45,665 nt of DNA from Gammaproteobacteria bacterium. Lineage in GTDB: Bacteria > Pseudomonadota > Gammaproteobacteria > Thiotrichales > Thiotrichaceae. The notes under the pieces were generated by a model. It was not told the origin of the DNA and did no database searches. It saw only the letters and a list, made by a program, of their open reading frames with translations. Both the position numbers and the translations under genes were made by a program. This document shows, one piece after another, positions 15,324-26,207 of this stretch. The stretch covers positions 1-45,665 of the forward strand of contig JAHJJD010000108.1 of NCBI GenBank assembly GCA_018822845.1, written 5' to 3'. Every line of letters begins with the position of its first letter. Positions within the stretch are counted from its first letter, which is position 1.

Positions 15324-17359
15324 GAAGCCAGTCCATTGTGCCGCAGCAAGGCGTCCACCGTCGGTTTGCGGCCACGGAAGGCAGTGAAGGACTCCATTGC
15401 CTTGCGCGAGCCACCGACTTCCAGGATTTCGTGCAGGAAAGCTGCGCCGACTCCCGCATCGAACAGACCTTCTTCCTCGAAGCGGGCAAAGGCGTCGGCG
15501 GACAGCACTTCCGCCCATTTGTAGCTGTAGTAGCCTGCGGCGTAACCACCGGCAAAGACGTGCGAGAAACTGTGCGCCATGCGGTTGAAGGCGGGCGGCT
15601 TGATCACCGCAACCTGATCCCGCACCTGCTGCTGGATGGTTTCCAGCCTGCCGGGTTCTGCTGCCTGCGGGTCAAGGTGCAGGCGCATGTCGAACAGAGC
15701 GAATTCGAGCTGGCGCACGGTAGCCATGGCCGTCTGGAAATGGCGCGCAGCCTGCATTTTCTGGTACAGGTCTTCCGGCAAGGGTGCGCCGGTTTGCCAG
15801 TGGGCAGCGATCATGTCCAGCACGCTGCGTTCCCAGCACCAGTTTTCCATGAACTGGCTGGGCAGTTCGACCGCATCCCATTCCACTCCGTTGATCCCGG
15901 CAATATCCGGGTAATCAACCTGGGTGAGCATGTGGTGCAAGCCGTGGCCGAATTCGTGGAACAGGGTAACGACTTCATCGTGGGTAAACAGCGCAGGCTT
16001 GTCACCAACAGGAGCACTGCTATTGCAGGTCATGAAAGCAACCGGTATCTGTACGCCATCAGCACGGCGGAAACGCCCGCAGAAATCGCTCATCCACGCA
16101 CCGCCACGTTTATGCTGGCGTGCATACAGGTCAAGGTAGAAACACGCCTGTACCGTACCGGTACGGTCATGCACCAGATAGAAACGCACGTCGGGATGCC
16201 ATAGATCGATATGTGCTTGTTGCTGTTCGATACGCACGCCGAACAGTTTTTCCACCAGCGTAAACAGCCCACTGATCACACGGTCGGCAGGGAAGTAAGG
16301 CTTGAGGTCTTCTTCACTGAAATCAAAACGTGCCTGTTTCATCTTTTCGCTGATATAGGCTACATCCCATGCCTGCACGTCATCCATGCCCAGTTCGGTG
16401 CGGGCGAAAGCCTGGACTTCGGCAAATTCGGTTTCAGCAAACGGCTTGGCTTTGGGAGCAAGATCCTCAAGGAAATCGAGCACCTGTTGCGGGCTTTCCG
16501 CCATCTTGGTTGCGAGTGACAGTTCGGCGTAATTACTGTAACCGAGCAGGGTGGCTTCTTCCTGCCGCAGGCGCAGGATGTCGCGCATGACCGGGGTGTT
16601 ATCCCAGTCAGGGTTGGCACCGAGTTCGGAACCTCGGGTAGTGTAAGCGCGGTACATTTCTTCCCGCAATTCACGCTTGTCGGCGTAAGTCATCACCGCG
16701 ATGTAGGAGGGGAATTGCAGGGTCAGCAACCAGCCCTCCATATCGCGCTGTCTGGCTGTTTGTGCCGCCATGTCGAGGGCAGATTCCGGCAGGCCCGCCA
16801 GTTCGGAAACATCGGTAATCTGTTTGCTCCACGCATTGGTGGCGTCCAGCACATTGTCGGAAAAGCGTGACGTCAGTTGCGACAGTTGCTGGCTGATTGC
16901 GCGGAAACGTTCCTTCTGCTCCGGCGGCAGGGCAACACCGGAAAGCTTGAAACCAAGCAGGCTATCGTCGAGGCTTTTCTGTTGCGCCGCATCCAGACTG
17001 CCATCCTGTTCGCGGATGAAGCGGATGGCTTCATACAGTTGGGCGTTCTGCCCCAGTTCGGTGTGGTAGTCGCTCAGGCGTGGCAGGCTGGCGTTGTACT
17101 CCTGCCGCAGCGCGTCGGTGTTGACCACGGCATTCATGTGGCTGACCGGCGACCAGGCGCGTTCCAGTTTGTTACCAGCTTCGTTCAGCGGGGCAATCAG
17201 GTTGTCCCAGCTAAAGCCGCCATCTTCGGACAGTCGTTGTGCCAGCCAGTCACGATTTTCCTGCAACACCACATCCAGCGCAGGGGTGATGTGCTCCGGC
17301 CTGATTTGCGAAAACAGCGGCAGCTTGCTGATGTTCAGCAATGGATTTTCCTGTTTCAC
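15320..17359 (-). CDS. prlC: Oligopeptidase A (M3 metallopeptidase)
   Basis: The 679-residue cytoplasmic zinc oligopeptidase has the M3 signature TLFHEFGHGLHHML, followed by GINGVEWDAVELPSQFMENW. Length matches PrlC/OpdA (about 680). The family degrades free peptides, including signal peptides. The start is GTG 17359, which lies inside a parS-like palindrome. It follows gyrB after nine bases and overlaps xth. Confidence 0.94.
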   Translation of the reverse strand: MKQENPLLNISKLPLFSQIRPEHITPALDVVLQENRDWLAQRLSEDGGFSWDNLIAPLNEAGNKLERAWSPVSHMNAVVNTDALRQEYNASLPRLSDYHTELGQNAQLYEAIRFIREQDGSLDAAQQKSLDDSLLGFKLSGVALPPEQKERFRAISQQLSQLTSRFSDNVLDATNAWSKQITDVSELAGLPESALDMAAQTARQRDMEGWLLTLQFPSYIAVMTYADKRELREEMYRAYTTRGSELGANPDWDNTPVMRDILRLRQEEATLLGYSNYAELSLATKMAESPQQVLDFLEDLAPKAKPFAETEFAEVQAFARTELGMDDVQAWDVAYISEKMKQARFDFSEEDLKPYFPADRVISGLFTLVEKLFGVRIEQQQAHIDLWHPDVRFYLVHDRTGTVQACFYLDLYARQHKRGGAWMSDFCGRFRRADGVQIPVAFMTCNSSAPVGDKPALFTHDEVVTLFHEFGHGLHHMLTQVDYPDIAGINGVEWDAVELPSQFMENWCWERSVLDMIAAHWQTGAPLPEDLYQKMQAARHFQTAMATVRQLEFALFDMRLHLDPQAAEPGRLETIQQQVRDQVAVIKPPAFNRMAHSFSHVFAGGYAAGYYSYKWAEVLSADAFARFEEEGLFDAGVGAAFLHEILEVGGSRKAMESFTAFRGRKPTVDALLRHNGLAS

Positions 17360-17367
17360 GTGAAACC
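17352..17367. promoter_or_regulatory. parS-like site 1
   Basis: TGTTTCACGTGAAACC matches the bacterial parS consensus TGTTTCACGTGAAACA at 15 of 16 positions. It lies between gyrB and prlC and includes the prlC start codon. It would be bound by ParB, whose gene is not in this window. Confidence 0.8.
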
Positions 17368-17368
17368 T

Positions 17369-19795
<2,427 letters not shown>

Positions 19796-19823
19796 TTATC
19801 CATTTTCATGTAGGCAAACGGTC

Positions 19824-20918
19824 TCACCGCAGGCTGGCTTTGCCTTGTTCCACGTGAAACACGCGGGCATCAGCGAACCTGTTACGTAGTGGCTCGTGGT
19901 GAGTGCCGGTAATAATCAACTGTTGTTGCGTCGTGCGTAAGGTATTGTACAACGCTTGCTGGTTTTGCTCATCCAGTTCCGAAGCAAGGTCGTCTATGGC
20001 GATTATACCGCGCTTTGCCGCATCATCGGCAGCGGCGTGGCTTTGCGCAAGTAACAGGGCAACCGCCAGCAGTTTCATCTGCCCGCGCGAAGCCACCCGC
20101 ACTGCCGGAACGCCTTCCAGCAGAATGTGCAAATCAGCGCGATGGGCACCGTACAGGCTGAAACCCTGCTTGAGTTCCTGTTCCTCTTTTTGGCGGAAGA
20201 ACTGCTGCAATCCCGCTATGTCTTCCGCATCGATATTGCCCGGAAAGCCGTTGCTGAGCTGCAAATGCGGAATTCCCAGATTCACCAGTAATCCATCACT
20301 GGCTTCCAGATCAACTTGCAGTGCCGCCAGTGCCTGAACCCTGTACCGGTACAATATTGGTTGCAGGGTAATCAGTTGCCCTGTCCAGTGGCCGAGGGCA
20401 TAACGTTGTTTAGGATCGCGCAAGCAGGTATTGCGTTGCTTGAGTATACGCTGATAGTTGCGCCATGCCTGATTGAAATCAGCGAAACGGTAAAAGGCAA
20501 TCCAGTCGAGGAAGGCGCGCCGCAGGGAAGGGCTACCCGTCACCAATTCCACCGAACCAGGGTGGATCAGGGTCAGGGGAATGTGGCTGCTGAGTTCCGC
20601 TTGTTGCTGTACGTCCGCGTGGTTGATGCGGATACGGGTTGTCTGGATGCCCTTGCTGACACCAAGCGGATAACTGCCACCAGCGACCCCATTTTCCACT
20701 TTGGCACTAACGGTCAGCTCGCTTTCACCACGTTGTATCAGTTCGGCAATGCGCGGCGTGCGAAATGAACGTCCACGTGAGAGGACAGCCAATGCTTCCA
20801 GCAGGCTGGATTTGCCGGAAGCATTGCCACCGTACAGGACATTGGCGTGTGCGGCCAGTTCCAGTTCTGTACTGGCAATAATACGGCAATGGTTAACCGT
20901 AAGCCTGCTTAACCACAC
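19824..20918 (-). CDS. recF: DNA replication and repair protein RecF
   Basis: The 364-residue SMC-like ATPase loads RecA at gaps with RecO and RecR. Walker A is in LYGGNASGKSSLLEAL, the signature region is ASRGQMKLLAVALLLAQS, and Walker B is in GIIAIDDLASELDEQNQ. It starts 15 bases after the dnaN stop. A parS-like site lies inside its last codons. Confidence 0.95.
   Translation of the reverse strand: MWLSRLTVNHCRIIASTELELAAHANVLYGGNASGKSSLLEALAVLSRGRSFRTPRIAELIQRGESELTVSAKVENGVAGGSYPLGVSKGIQTTRIRINHADVQQQAELSSHIPLTLIHPGSVELVTGSPSLRRAFLDWIAFYRFADFNQAWRNYQRILKQRNTCLRDPKQRYALGHWTGQLITLQPILYRYRVQALAALQVDLEASDGLLVNLGIPHLQLSNGFPGNIDAEDIAGLQQFFRQKEEQELKQGFSLYGAHRADLHILLEGVPAVRVASRGQMKLLAVALLLAQSHAAADDAAKRGIIAIDDLASELDEQNQQALYNTLRTTQQQLIITGTHHEPLRNRFADARVFHVEQGKASLR
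19846..19861. promoter_or_regulatory. parS-like site 2
   Basis: TGTTCCACGTGAAACA matches the parS consensus at 15 of 16 positions (one change, position 5). It lies within the 3' end of recF, about 2.5 kb from site 1 and about 2.2 kb from the presumed oriC. Confidence 0.82.
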
Positions 20919-20933
20919 GCGGGAATAGTCCGG

Positions 20934-22043
20934 TTACAGGCGAATCGGCATAATGACATTGCGTACTGTTTCATCTTCGGGATCAGTCGCCAGTGCGCTG
21001 CTTTCCGGCGAGTTGCAATGCAAACGTAAGGTATCGCCTGAAAGGTGGCTAACGGCATCCAGCAGGTAGGTTACGTTAAAGCCGATACTGAAATCGTTAC
21101 CGGAATAGGCAATGTCCAGTTCATCTGTAGCCACTTCCTGTTCAGGGTTATGGGCTTGCACCTGTAACAGGTTTTCGCTTAAGGAAAGACGCACTCCCCG
21201 GAATTTCTCATTGGAAAGGATTGCCACGCGGTTAAGCATGTCCTTGAATGTCTTGCGGTCAATATCGATCTGGATCTGGCCACCACCCGGTACCGCAGCA
21301 CGGTAGTCCGGGTAACGCCCGTCCACCAGTTTGGTGGTGAAACGCAGGTTGTCGAGCTGTACCCGCAAGTGGTTTTGACTGGCTTGAACCAAGACTGGCA
21401 CCTGTGAATCAGAACGCAACAGACGGGAAAGTTCCAACACACCCTTGCGTGGAATGATCAATTGGCGTGGTTCAGTCACACCGTTGATTGCGTCATTATG
21501 GAAACACAAGGCAAGCCGGTGACCGTCCGTTGAAACCGTGCGGACTCCATCGGGATTCACTTCCAGCAACATGCCATTGAGATAGTAACGCACATCCTGG
21601 TTAGCCATGGCGAAAGCCGTGCTATCAAGCAAATGTTTCAACTGGTTTTCGGGCAATTCAAAGGAATGCATTTCACCAATGTCTTCCAGATCAGGGAATT
21701 CGCTGGCGGGCAGGGTAGCAAGTTCAAAACGGCTCCGTCCTGAAGTAACCCGTGCACGGTTGTCTTCCTGAACCTCAAGATTAACGATGCTTTCAGCAGG
21801 CAGGGATTTGCAGATATCGGCCAGCTTGCGGGCAGGCAGGGTAATGCTGCCATCAGCACCATCCATGATCGGCGAATGGGTGGAAATTTCGAGTTCCAGA
21901 TCAGTCCCTCGCCAGAAAGACTGTGTGCCTTCAATGCGTAGCAGGACATTTTCCAGAATAGGGGCTGTATGACGTTTCTCAATCGCTCCCAGGGTGGCTT
22001 GCAGGGATTCGAGCAAATGTTCGCGGGTTTGGGTCAGTTTCAT
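20934..22043 (-). CDS. dnaN: DNA polymerase III beta subunit (sliding clamp)
   Basis: The 369-residue protein forms the dimeric ring that tethers polymerase to DNA. Family marks are MKLTQTREHLLESLQ, the mid-protein FAMANQDVRYYLNGMLLE followed by STDGHRLAL, and the C-terminal NVIMPIRL. Length and the three repeated domains match DnaN. It follows dnaA across the presumed origin and leads recF-gyrB. Confidence 0.96.
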   Translation of the reverse strand: MKLTQTREHLLESLQATLGAIEKRHTAPILENVLLRIEGTQSFWRGTDLELEISTHSPIMDGADGSITLPARKLADICKSLPAESIVNLEVQEDNRARVTSGRSRFELATLPASEFPDLEDIGEMHSFELPENQLKHLLDSTAFAMANQDVRYYLNGMLLEVNPDGVRTVSTDGHRLALCFHNDAINGVTEPRQLIIPRKGVLELSRLLRSDSQVPVLVQASQNHLRVQLDNLRFTTKLVDGRYPDYRAAVPGGGQIQIDIDRKTFKDMLNRVAILSNEKFRGVRLSLSENLLQVQAHNPEQEVATDELDIAYSGNDFSIGFNVTYLLDAVSHLSGDTLRLHCNSPESSALATDPEDETVRNVIMPIRL

Positions 22044-22267
22044 GCTTCTAATATCTATCTTGTATATTTAAAACAGTAGTAATAGTAAAGGGAAGTCCTG
22101 TTTGTGGATACTTTCTTTATCTGCCTGATTTACAAGGTTGCCAGGGGTCTATTCTGTAAGGATAAACCTGTGGCTTTACCCACTGCCAGCCTGTCGGCAA
22201 CCTGTGGGTAAAATTATCCACAGGCGTTATCCACAGGTTGTTCAATGGGTTGCTCTGTTACTTGTCC
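22044..22267. other. Probable oriC in the dnaA-dnaN gap
   Basis: The 224-base gap holds two perfect DnaA boxes TTATCCACA at 22214-22222 and 22227-22235, spaced 13 bases apart. Near-matches are TGTGGGTAA at 22203-22211 and TGTGGATAC at 22103-22111. An AT-rich stretch at about 22044-22100 (including TTGTATATTTAAAAC) is next to dnaN and could be the unwinding element. The dnaN promoter probably also lies here. The position and box cluster support an origin; replication start itself is inferred. Confidence 0.75.
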
Positions 22268-23665
22268 TCAGTTTGTTAAGGTGCGCAGCAGAATGCGGTA
22301 CTCCTCATCCAGTTTCGGTGTTGATTCGCGTAGTTCTGCTACCTTGCGGCAGGCATGCAACACCGTGGTATGGTCACGCCCACCGAATTCTTCACCAATT
22401 TCCGGCAGGCTGTGGTTGGTCAGTTCCTTGGCCAGCGTCATGGCAATCTGCCGAGGCCGTGCCAGCGAACGGGTGCGGCTTTTGGAATCCAGATCATTCA
22501 CCCGTATGTTGTAATACTGGGCGACCACTTTCTTGATGTTGCCCATGGAGACCATTTTGTCCTGGCTGGCCAGTTGGTCGCGTAGTGCTTCCTGCACGAA
22601 ATCCATGGTCACGTGGCTGATGCACTTGAGCCGCATGCTGGCAATAACCCGTTGCAATGCGCCTTCCAGGTCGCGGATGTTGGAATGGAAGCGTTTGCCG
22701 ATAAAGAAACTGACATCGTTGGGCAGCAGCAAACCCGCGTCTTCAGCCTTCTTGCGCAGGATGGCGACCCTGGTTTCAAGGTCGGGGGATTCGATCTGTA
22801 CCGTCAACCCCCAGTTGAATCGGGTCTTGAGGCGGTCTTCGATGCCGTCCAGATCCTTGGGGAATTTGTCGCTGGCGAGAATGATGCGTTTCTGGCCTTC
22901 CAGCAGGGCGTTGAAGGTATGGAAGAATTCTTCCATGGAACGGTCCTTGCCAGCAAAGAACTGTATGTCATCAATCAACAGGGCATCGACGCTGCGGTAG
23001 TGCAGCTTGAATTCTTCCATGCGTGAATTGCGGATGGCGGCGATCATGTCGTTGACGAAACGTTCTGCGTATACATAAATCACGCGCGCATTCGGGTTGC
23101 GCTCCAGTATGCGGTTGCCAATGGCATGCATCAGGTGGGTTTTGCCCAAACCTACCCCGCCGTAAATGAACAGTGGGTTGTAGGAGGTATCCGGCTGGTC
23201 GCCAACCTGTTGCGCCGCTGCACATGCCAACTGGTTGGATTTGCCTTCCACGAAATTGTCAAAGGTCATGCGCGGGTTGAGTGCATTGGCAAAGCGCTCG
23301 CTGACCGGAGCTGGCATGTGTGTGCCTGGCGGTGGAGAACCATTGTGGCCCCGGTATCCGTTGTGTTCTTGTAAAACGGGATGGCGCAGTGTTTCGGGCC
23401 GTACCGGTATGGGGGGCTGAGGTGCCGGGGTGGAGGAGCCAACCTGCAACAGGACATTAAATTCATTATCGCCACTGAGAATGCGCGCATGAAATACAAT
23501 GCGTGTCAGGTAGTTTTCATGCACCTGTTGTAAAACAATGGTGTTGGGTGCGAGCAAGTACATGGCGTTACGTTTTTCGACTGCGTGCAGGGAGCGTAGC
23601 CATGTACTGATTTCATGGGCAGGTACTTCCTGTTCCAATTGTTGTAAACATTGTTGCCAGAGCAT
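22268..23665 (-). CDS. dnaA: Chromosomal replication initiator protein DnaA
   Basis: The 465-residue AAA+ initiator has the N-terminal MLWQQCLQQLEQEVPAHEISTWL typical of domain I, a variable proline-rich domain II, Walker A in GGVGLGKTHLMHAIG, Walker B in ALLIDDIQFFAGK, and the C-terminal box-binding signature GGRDHTTVLHACRKV. ATG 23665 is chosen because the family N-terminus starts here; the TTG at 23722 lies in the promoter region. A DnaA box near its promoter suggests autoregulation. Confidence 0.97.
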   Translation of the reverse strand: MLWQQCLQQLEQEVPAHEISTWLRSLHAVEKRNAMYLLAPNTIVLQQVHENYLTRIVFHARILSGDNEFNVLLQVGSSTPAPQPPIPVRPETLRHPVLQEHNGYRGHNGSPPPGTHMPAPVSERFANALNPRMTFDNFVEGKSNQLACAAAQQVGDQPDTSYNPLFIYGGVGLGKTHLMHAIGNRILERNPNARVIYVYAERFVNDMIAAIRNSRMEEFKLHYRSVDALLIDDIQFFAGKDRSMEEFFHTFNALLEGQKRIILASDKFPKDLDGIEDRLKTRFNWGLTVQIESPDLETRVAILRKKAEDAGLLLPNDVSFFIGKRFHSNIRDLEGALQRVIASMRLKCISHVTMDFVQEALRDQLASQDKMVSMGNIKKVVAQYYNIRVNDLDSKSRTRSLARPRQIAMTLAKELTNHSLPEIGEEFGGRDHTTVLHACRKVAELRESTPKLDEEYRILLRTLTN

Positions 23666-23721
23666 AGAAAGGCGGTTCCAAGGTAGTTGAAACGGGTGGA
23701 TAGGGTGTGTTGGAACCCTCA

Positions 23722-23750
23722 ATTATAGACGCCCGCAGGAGTTATCCACA
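23722..23750 (-). promoter_or_regulatory. dnaA promoter with overlapping DnaA box
   Basis: On the minus strand TTGTGG, an 18-base spacer, then TATAAT (23722-23727) makes a plausible sigma-70 promoter for dnaA. A perfect DnaA box, TTATCCACA on the plus strand at 23742-23750, covers the -35 element. This placement fits repression of dnaA by its own product. Confidence 0.65.
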
Positions 23751-23783
23751 AGCGCAAGCTAGCGTCGCTACTTGATCACGGTA

Positions 23784-23812
23784 TTGACAAAACAGGTGCA
23801 ATCCCTTAATGT
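23784..23812 (+). promoter_or_regulatory. rpmH promoter
   Basis: TTGACA at 23784-23789, a 17-base spacer, and TAATGT at 23807-23812 form a good sigma-70 promoter about 85 bases upstream of rpmH, pointing away from the dnaA promoter. Confidence 0.65.
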
Positions 23813-23897
23813 GCCTCACCTTTTTGGCCTCCTGCGAACACAAAACTTTTTTGCGGCAGGCCGATGAACGATTTAATAGATTATTTGGTGATTTGTC

Positions 23898-24032
23898 ATG
23901 AAAAGAACCTTTCAACCGAGCAAGCTGCACCGTGCCCGTACCCACGGTTTCCGCGCCCGTATGGCGACTGCGGATGGCCGTAAAATCCTGAGCGCCCGTC
24001 GTGCCAAGGGTCGTGCCCGCCTGATCCCGTAA
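23898..24032 (+). CDS. rpmH: 50S ribosomal protein L34
   Basis: This 44-residue basic protein reads [18 protein letters not shown], then [20 protein letters not shown], ending RARLIP, the full L34 pattern. It is the first gene of the rightward rpmH-rnpA-yidC-mnmE block that diverges from dnaA. Confidence 0.97.
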   Translation: MKRTFQPSKLHRARTHGFRARMATADGRKILSARRAKGRARLIP

Positions 24033-24059
24033 ATTGGTATCAAAGCAGGCCAGCAGGGA

Positions 24060-24443
24060 GTGACCGGCTTCCCGCGTCATGTGCGTCTGACCCGCCCGGC
24101 TGAATTCCAGCGGGTTTTCCAACACGGCAGGCGTTGCTATGAAGGCGGGCTGACCGCCCGTGCTGCCTTGAATGAGGCAGGCTATCCCCGCTTGGGAATG
24201 GCCATTGCCAAAAAAGCGCTGCGCCGTGCGCATGACCGCAACCGCATTCGCCGTCTGGTTCGCGAAAGCTTTCGCTTACATCAGGTTTCCCTCCCCGCTG
24301 TCGACATCGTTATCATGTGCCGGTCTGATGTCCTCAATATGAGCAATGCCGAACTTTTCCAGCAACTGGAAGGTTTATGGTTGCGCTTGCACAAGCTATA
24401 CTCTGCCGGTCTGGGCAAACCCGCTGGGACTGCCCTACCCTAA
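24060..24443 (+). CDS. rnpA: Ribonuclease P protein component
   Basis: The 127-residue basic protein assists the RNase P RNA in 5' maturation of tRNA. The family signature is RLGMAIAKKALRRAHDRNRI followed by RRLVRESFR, and the N-terminus FPRHVRLTRPAEFQRVFQHG is typical. It starts with GTG 24060, preceded by GCAGGGA. It follows rpmH by 27 bases. Confidence 0.94.
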   Translation: MTGFPRHVRLTRPAEFQRVFQHGRRCYEGGLTARAALNEAGYPRLGMAIAKKALRRAHDRNRIRRLVRESFRLHQVSLPAVDIVIMCRSDVLNMSNAELFQQLEGLWLRLHKLYSAGLGKPAGTALP

Positions 24444-24469
24444 TCGCCAATAACCGGATTGCATTACCC

Positions 24470-26143
24470 ATGGATTCGCAACGTCCTTTCCTGTACCTCA
24501 CCCTGTTATTCATGTTGTTCCTGATCTGGACGACCTGGCAGCAGGATCATGCACCCAAACCCCCTGTTACTGCTGCCAGCACTGTTAGTGCACCTACTAA
24601 TGGCGACAGTTCGGCGCAGGATGTTCCTGTACAGGGCAATGCCCCTGCCGTACCGGGGCAACAAGCAGCACCTCCCGCCGAAAATGGTGTGGCCGGGCAA
24701 ACGGTAACGGTGCGTACCGATACGCTGGTATTGCGCATTAATACCCGTGGTGGTGAAATCCTGGAAACAGACTTGCCGACTTACCCGGTCAGTCTTGATA
24801 CCCCGGACAAGCCGGTGAAGATTCTCGACCTGAACGGGCGCAATTACGTCGCACAATCCGGTTTGCAACATCAGGTGGTGGAAGGTGTGGATGCCAAGGC
24901 GCTTGCCCCAGACCATCTGGCAACCTATGCTGCTGCGCAAAATGAATACACTTTGGCTGACGGGCAGGATGAACTGGTCGTGCCGCTCACCTGGCAAAGT
25001 GCCAACGGTGTCATGGTCACCAAACGTTTTGTGTTCAAGCGTGGCAGTTTCCTGGTGAATGTCGAACACGAAGTCAACAACCAGTCCACCAGCATCTGGA
25101 GTGGCACGGAATACCGCCAGCTTAAGCATGGCTATGCAGAAAACGCTGGCAGCTTGTTGAGTGGGGTGCAAGCCTATGTTGGTGGTGCTTACTACCATGA
25201 CGGCAAATACACCAAACTGTCATTCTCTGATCTGGATGACAAGCAGGTCAATGAAACGGTCAACGGTGGCTGGGTGGCGATGCAGGAACACTATTTCCTG
25301 AGTGCGTGGATTCCGCAACAAGAGCAGGAAACCCAGTACTACAGCATGGTGACCCAGAACCAGGGCGTGAAAGGCTATGTATTGGGGATGCGCAGTGTCG
25401 CCCAGCAGGTAGCACCAGGGGCAACAGGTATCTTCAAGAGCGGTTTCTACGTAGGCCCCAAAGATCAGGATACGCTGGAAAAGATTGCCACTGGCCTCGA
25501 CCTGACAGTGGATTATGGCATTTTTGCCTTCATCTCCAAGCCGATTTTCTGGCTGATGCAGATGATCCATAACGTGGTGGGTAACTGGGGCTGGACGATC
25601 ATTTTCCTTACCATCCTGATCAAGCTGGCATTCTTCTACCCCTCGGCGATGAGTTACAAGTCGATGGCGAAAATGAAAGCGGTTTCGCCCAAGCTCAAAG
25701 ACATCAATGAGCGTTACGCCGATGACCCGCAAGGCAAGCAGAAGGCGATGATGGAGATTTACCGCAAGGAAAAGATCAACCCGTTGGGTGGTTGCTTGCC
25801 GATCCTGATCCAGATTCCGGTATTCATGGGCTTGTACTGGGTGTTGCTGGAAAGCGTGGAATTGCGCCAAGCTCCATGGTTGTTGTGGTACAAAGACTTG
25901 TCCATCATGGATCCGTACTACGTGCTGCCACTGATCATGGGTGGGTCGATGTTCCTGCAACAAAAGCTCAACCCGCCGCAGGTTGACCCGATGCAGCAGA
26001 AAATCTTCCAGTTCATGCCGATCATTTTCACCGTGATGTTCCTGTTCTTCCCGGCTGGTCTGGTGCTGTACTGGGTGGTCAACAACATCCTGTCGATGGC
26101 CCAGCAGTGGTACATCAACAAGAAAATCGTGGGTCATGCATGA
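24470..26143 (+). CDS. yidC: Membrane protein insertase YidC
   Basis: The 557-residue inner-membrane insertase has N-terminal MDSQRPFLYLTLLFMLFLIW (first membrane helix), a low-complexity linker, a periplasmic beta domain (about residues 75-340), and the conserved C-terminal insertase region with GNWGWTIIFLTILIKLAFFYP, KEKINPLGGCLPILIQIPVF, LLWYKDLSIMDPYYVLP and FPAGLVLYWVVNN. ATG 24470 matches the family start. It follows rnpA after 26 bases, with no yidD between them. Confidence 0.96.
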   Translation: MDSQRPFLYLTLLFMLFLIWTTWQQDHAPKPPVTAASTVSAPTNGDSSAQDVPVQGNAPAVPGQQAAPPAENGVAGQTVTVRTDTLVLRINTRGGEILETDLPTYPVSLDTPDKPVKILDLNGRNYVAQSGLQHQVVEGVDAKALAPDHLATYAAAQNEYTLADGQDELVVPLTWQSANGVMVTKRFVFKRGSFLVNVEHEVNNQSTSIWSGTEYRQLKHGYAENAGSLLSGVQAYVGGAYYHDGKYTKLSFSDLDDKQVNETVNGGWVAMQEHYFLSAWIPQQEQETQYYSMVTQNQGVKGYVLGMRSVAQQVAPGATGIFKSGFYVGPKDQDTLEKIATGLDLTVDYGIFAFISKPIFWLMQMIHNVVGNWGWTIIFLTILIKLAFFYPSAMSYKSMAKMKAVSPKLKDINERYADDPQGKQKAMMEIYRKEKINPLGGCLPILIQIPVFMGLYWVLLESVELRQAPWLLWYKDLSIMDPYYVLPLIMGGSMFLQQKLNPPQVDPMQQKIFQFMPIIFTVMFLFFPAGLVLYWVVNNILSMAQQWYINKKIVGHA

Positions 26144-26147
26144 TTTA

Positions 26148-26185
26148 CCCCCCATCCCGGCCTTCCCCCGCAAGGGGGGAAGGTG
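26148..26185. repeat. REP-like palindromic element, copy 2
   Basis: CCCCCCATCCCGG followed by a perfect 9-bp hairpin (CCTTCCCCC-GCAA-GGGGGAAGG form) occupies the gap between yidC and mnmE. It is the inverted counterpart of the element at 397-438. The A-for-C type differences still leave a hairpin in both. It may provide or mask the mnmE ribosome binding site, since GGAAGG is part of the hairpin. Confidence 0.65.
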
Positions 26186-26191
26186 CAAGAA

Positions 26192-26207
26192 TGTTTCATG
26201 TGGAACA
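26192..26207. promoter_or_regulatory. parS-like site 3 (two mismatches)
   Basis: TGTTTCATGTGGAACA matches the parS consensus at 14 of 16 positions. It overlaps the mnmE start codon. With two changes it is weaker than sites 1 and 2. Confidence 0.55.

Noticed and set aside
15338-16204. Long plus-strand open frame within prlC
   Set aside because: Shadow frame of the M3 peptidase; no family resemblance.
22604-22618. CACGTG core resembling parS within dnaA
   Set aside because: Only the central six bases match; flanks differ from the consensus.
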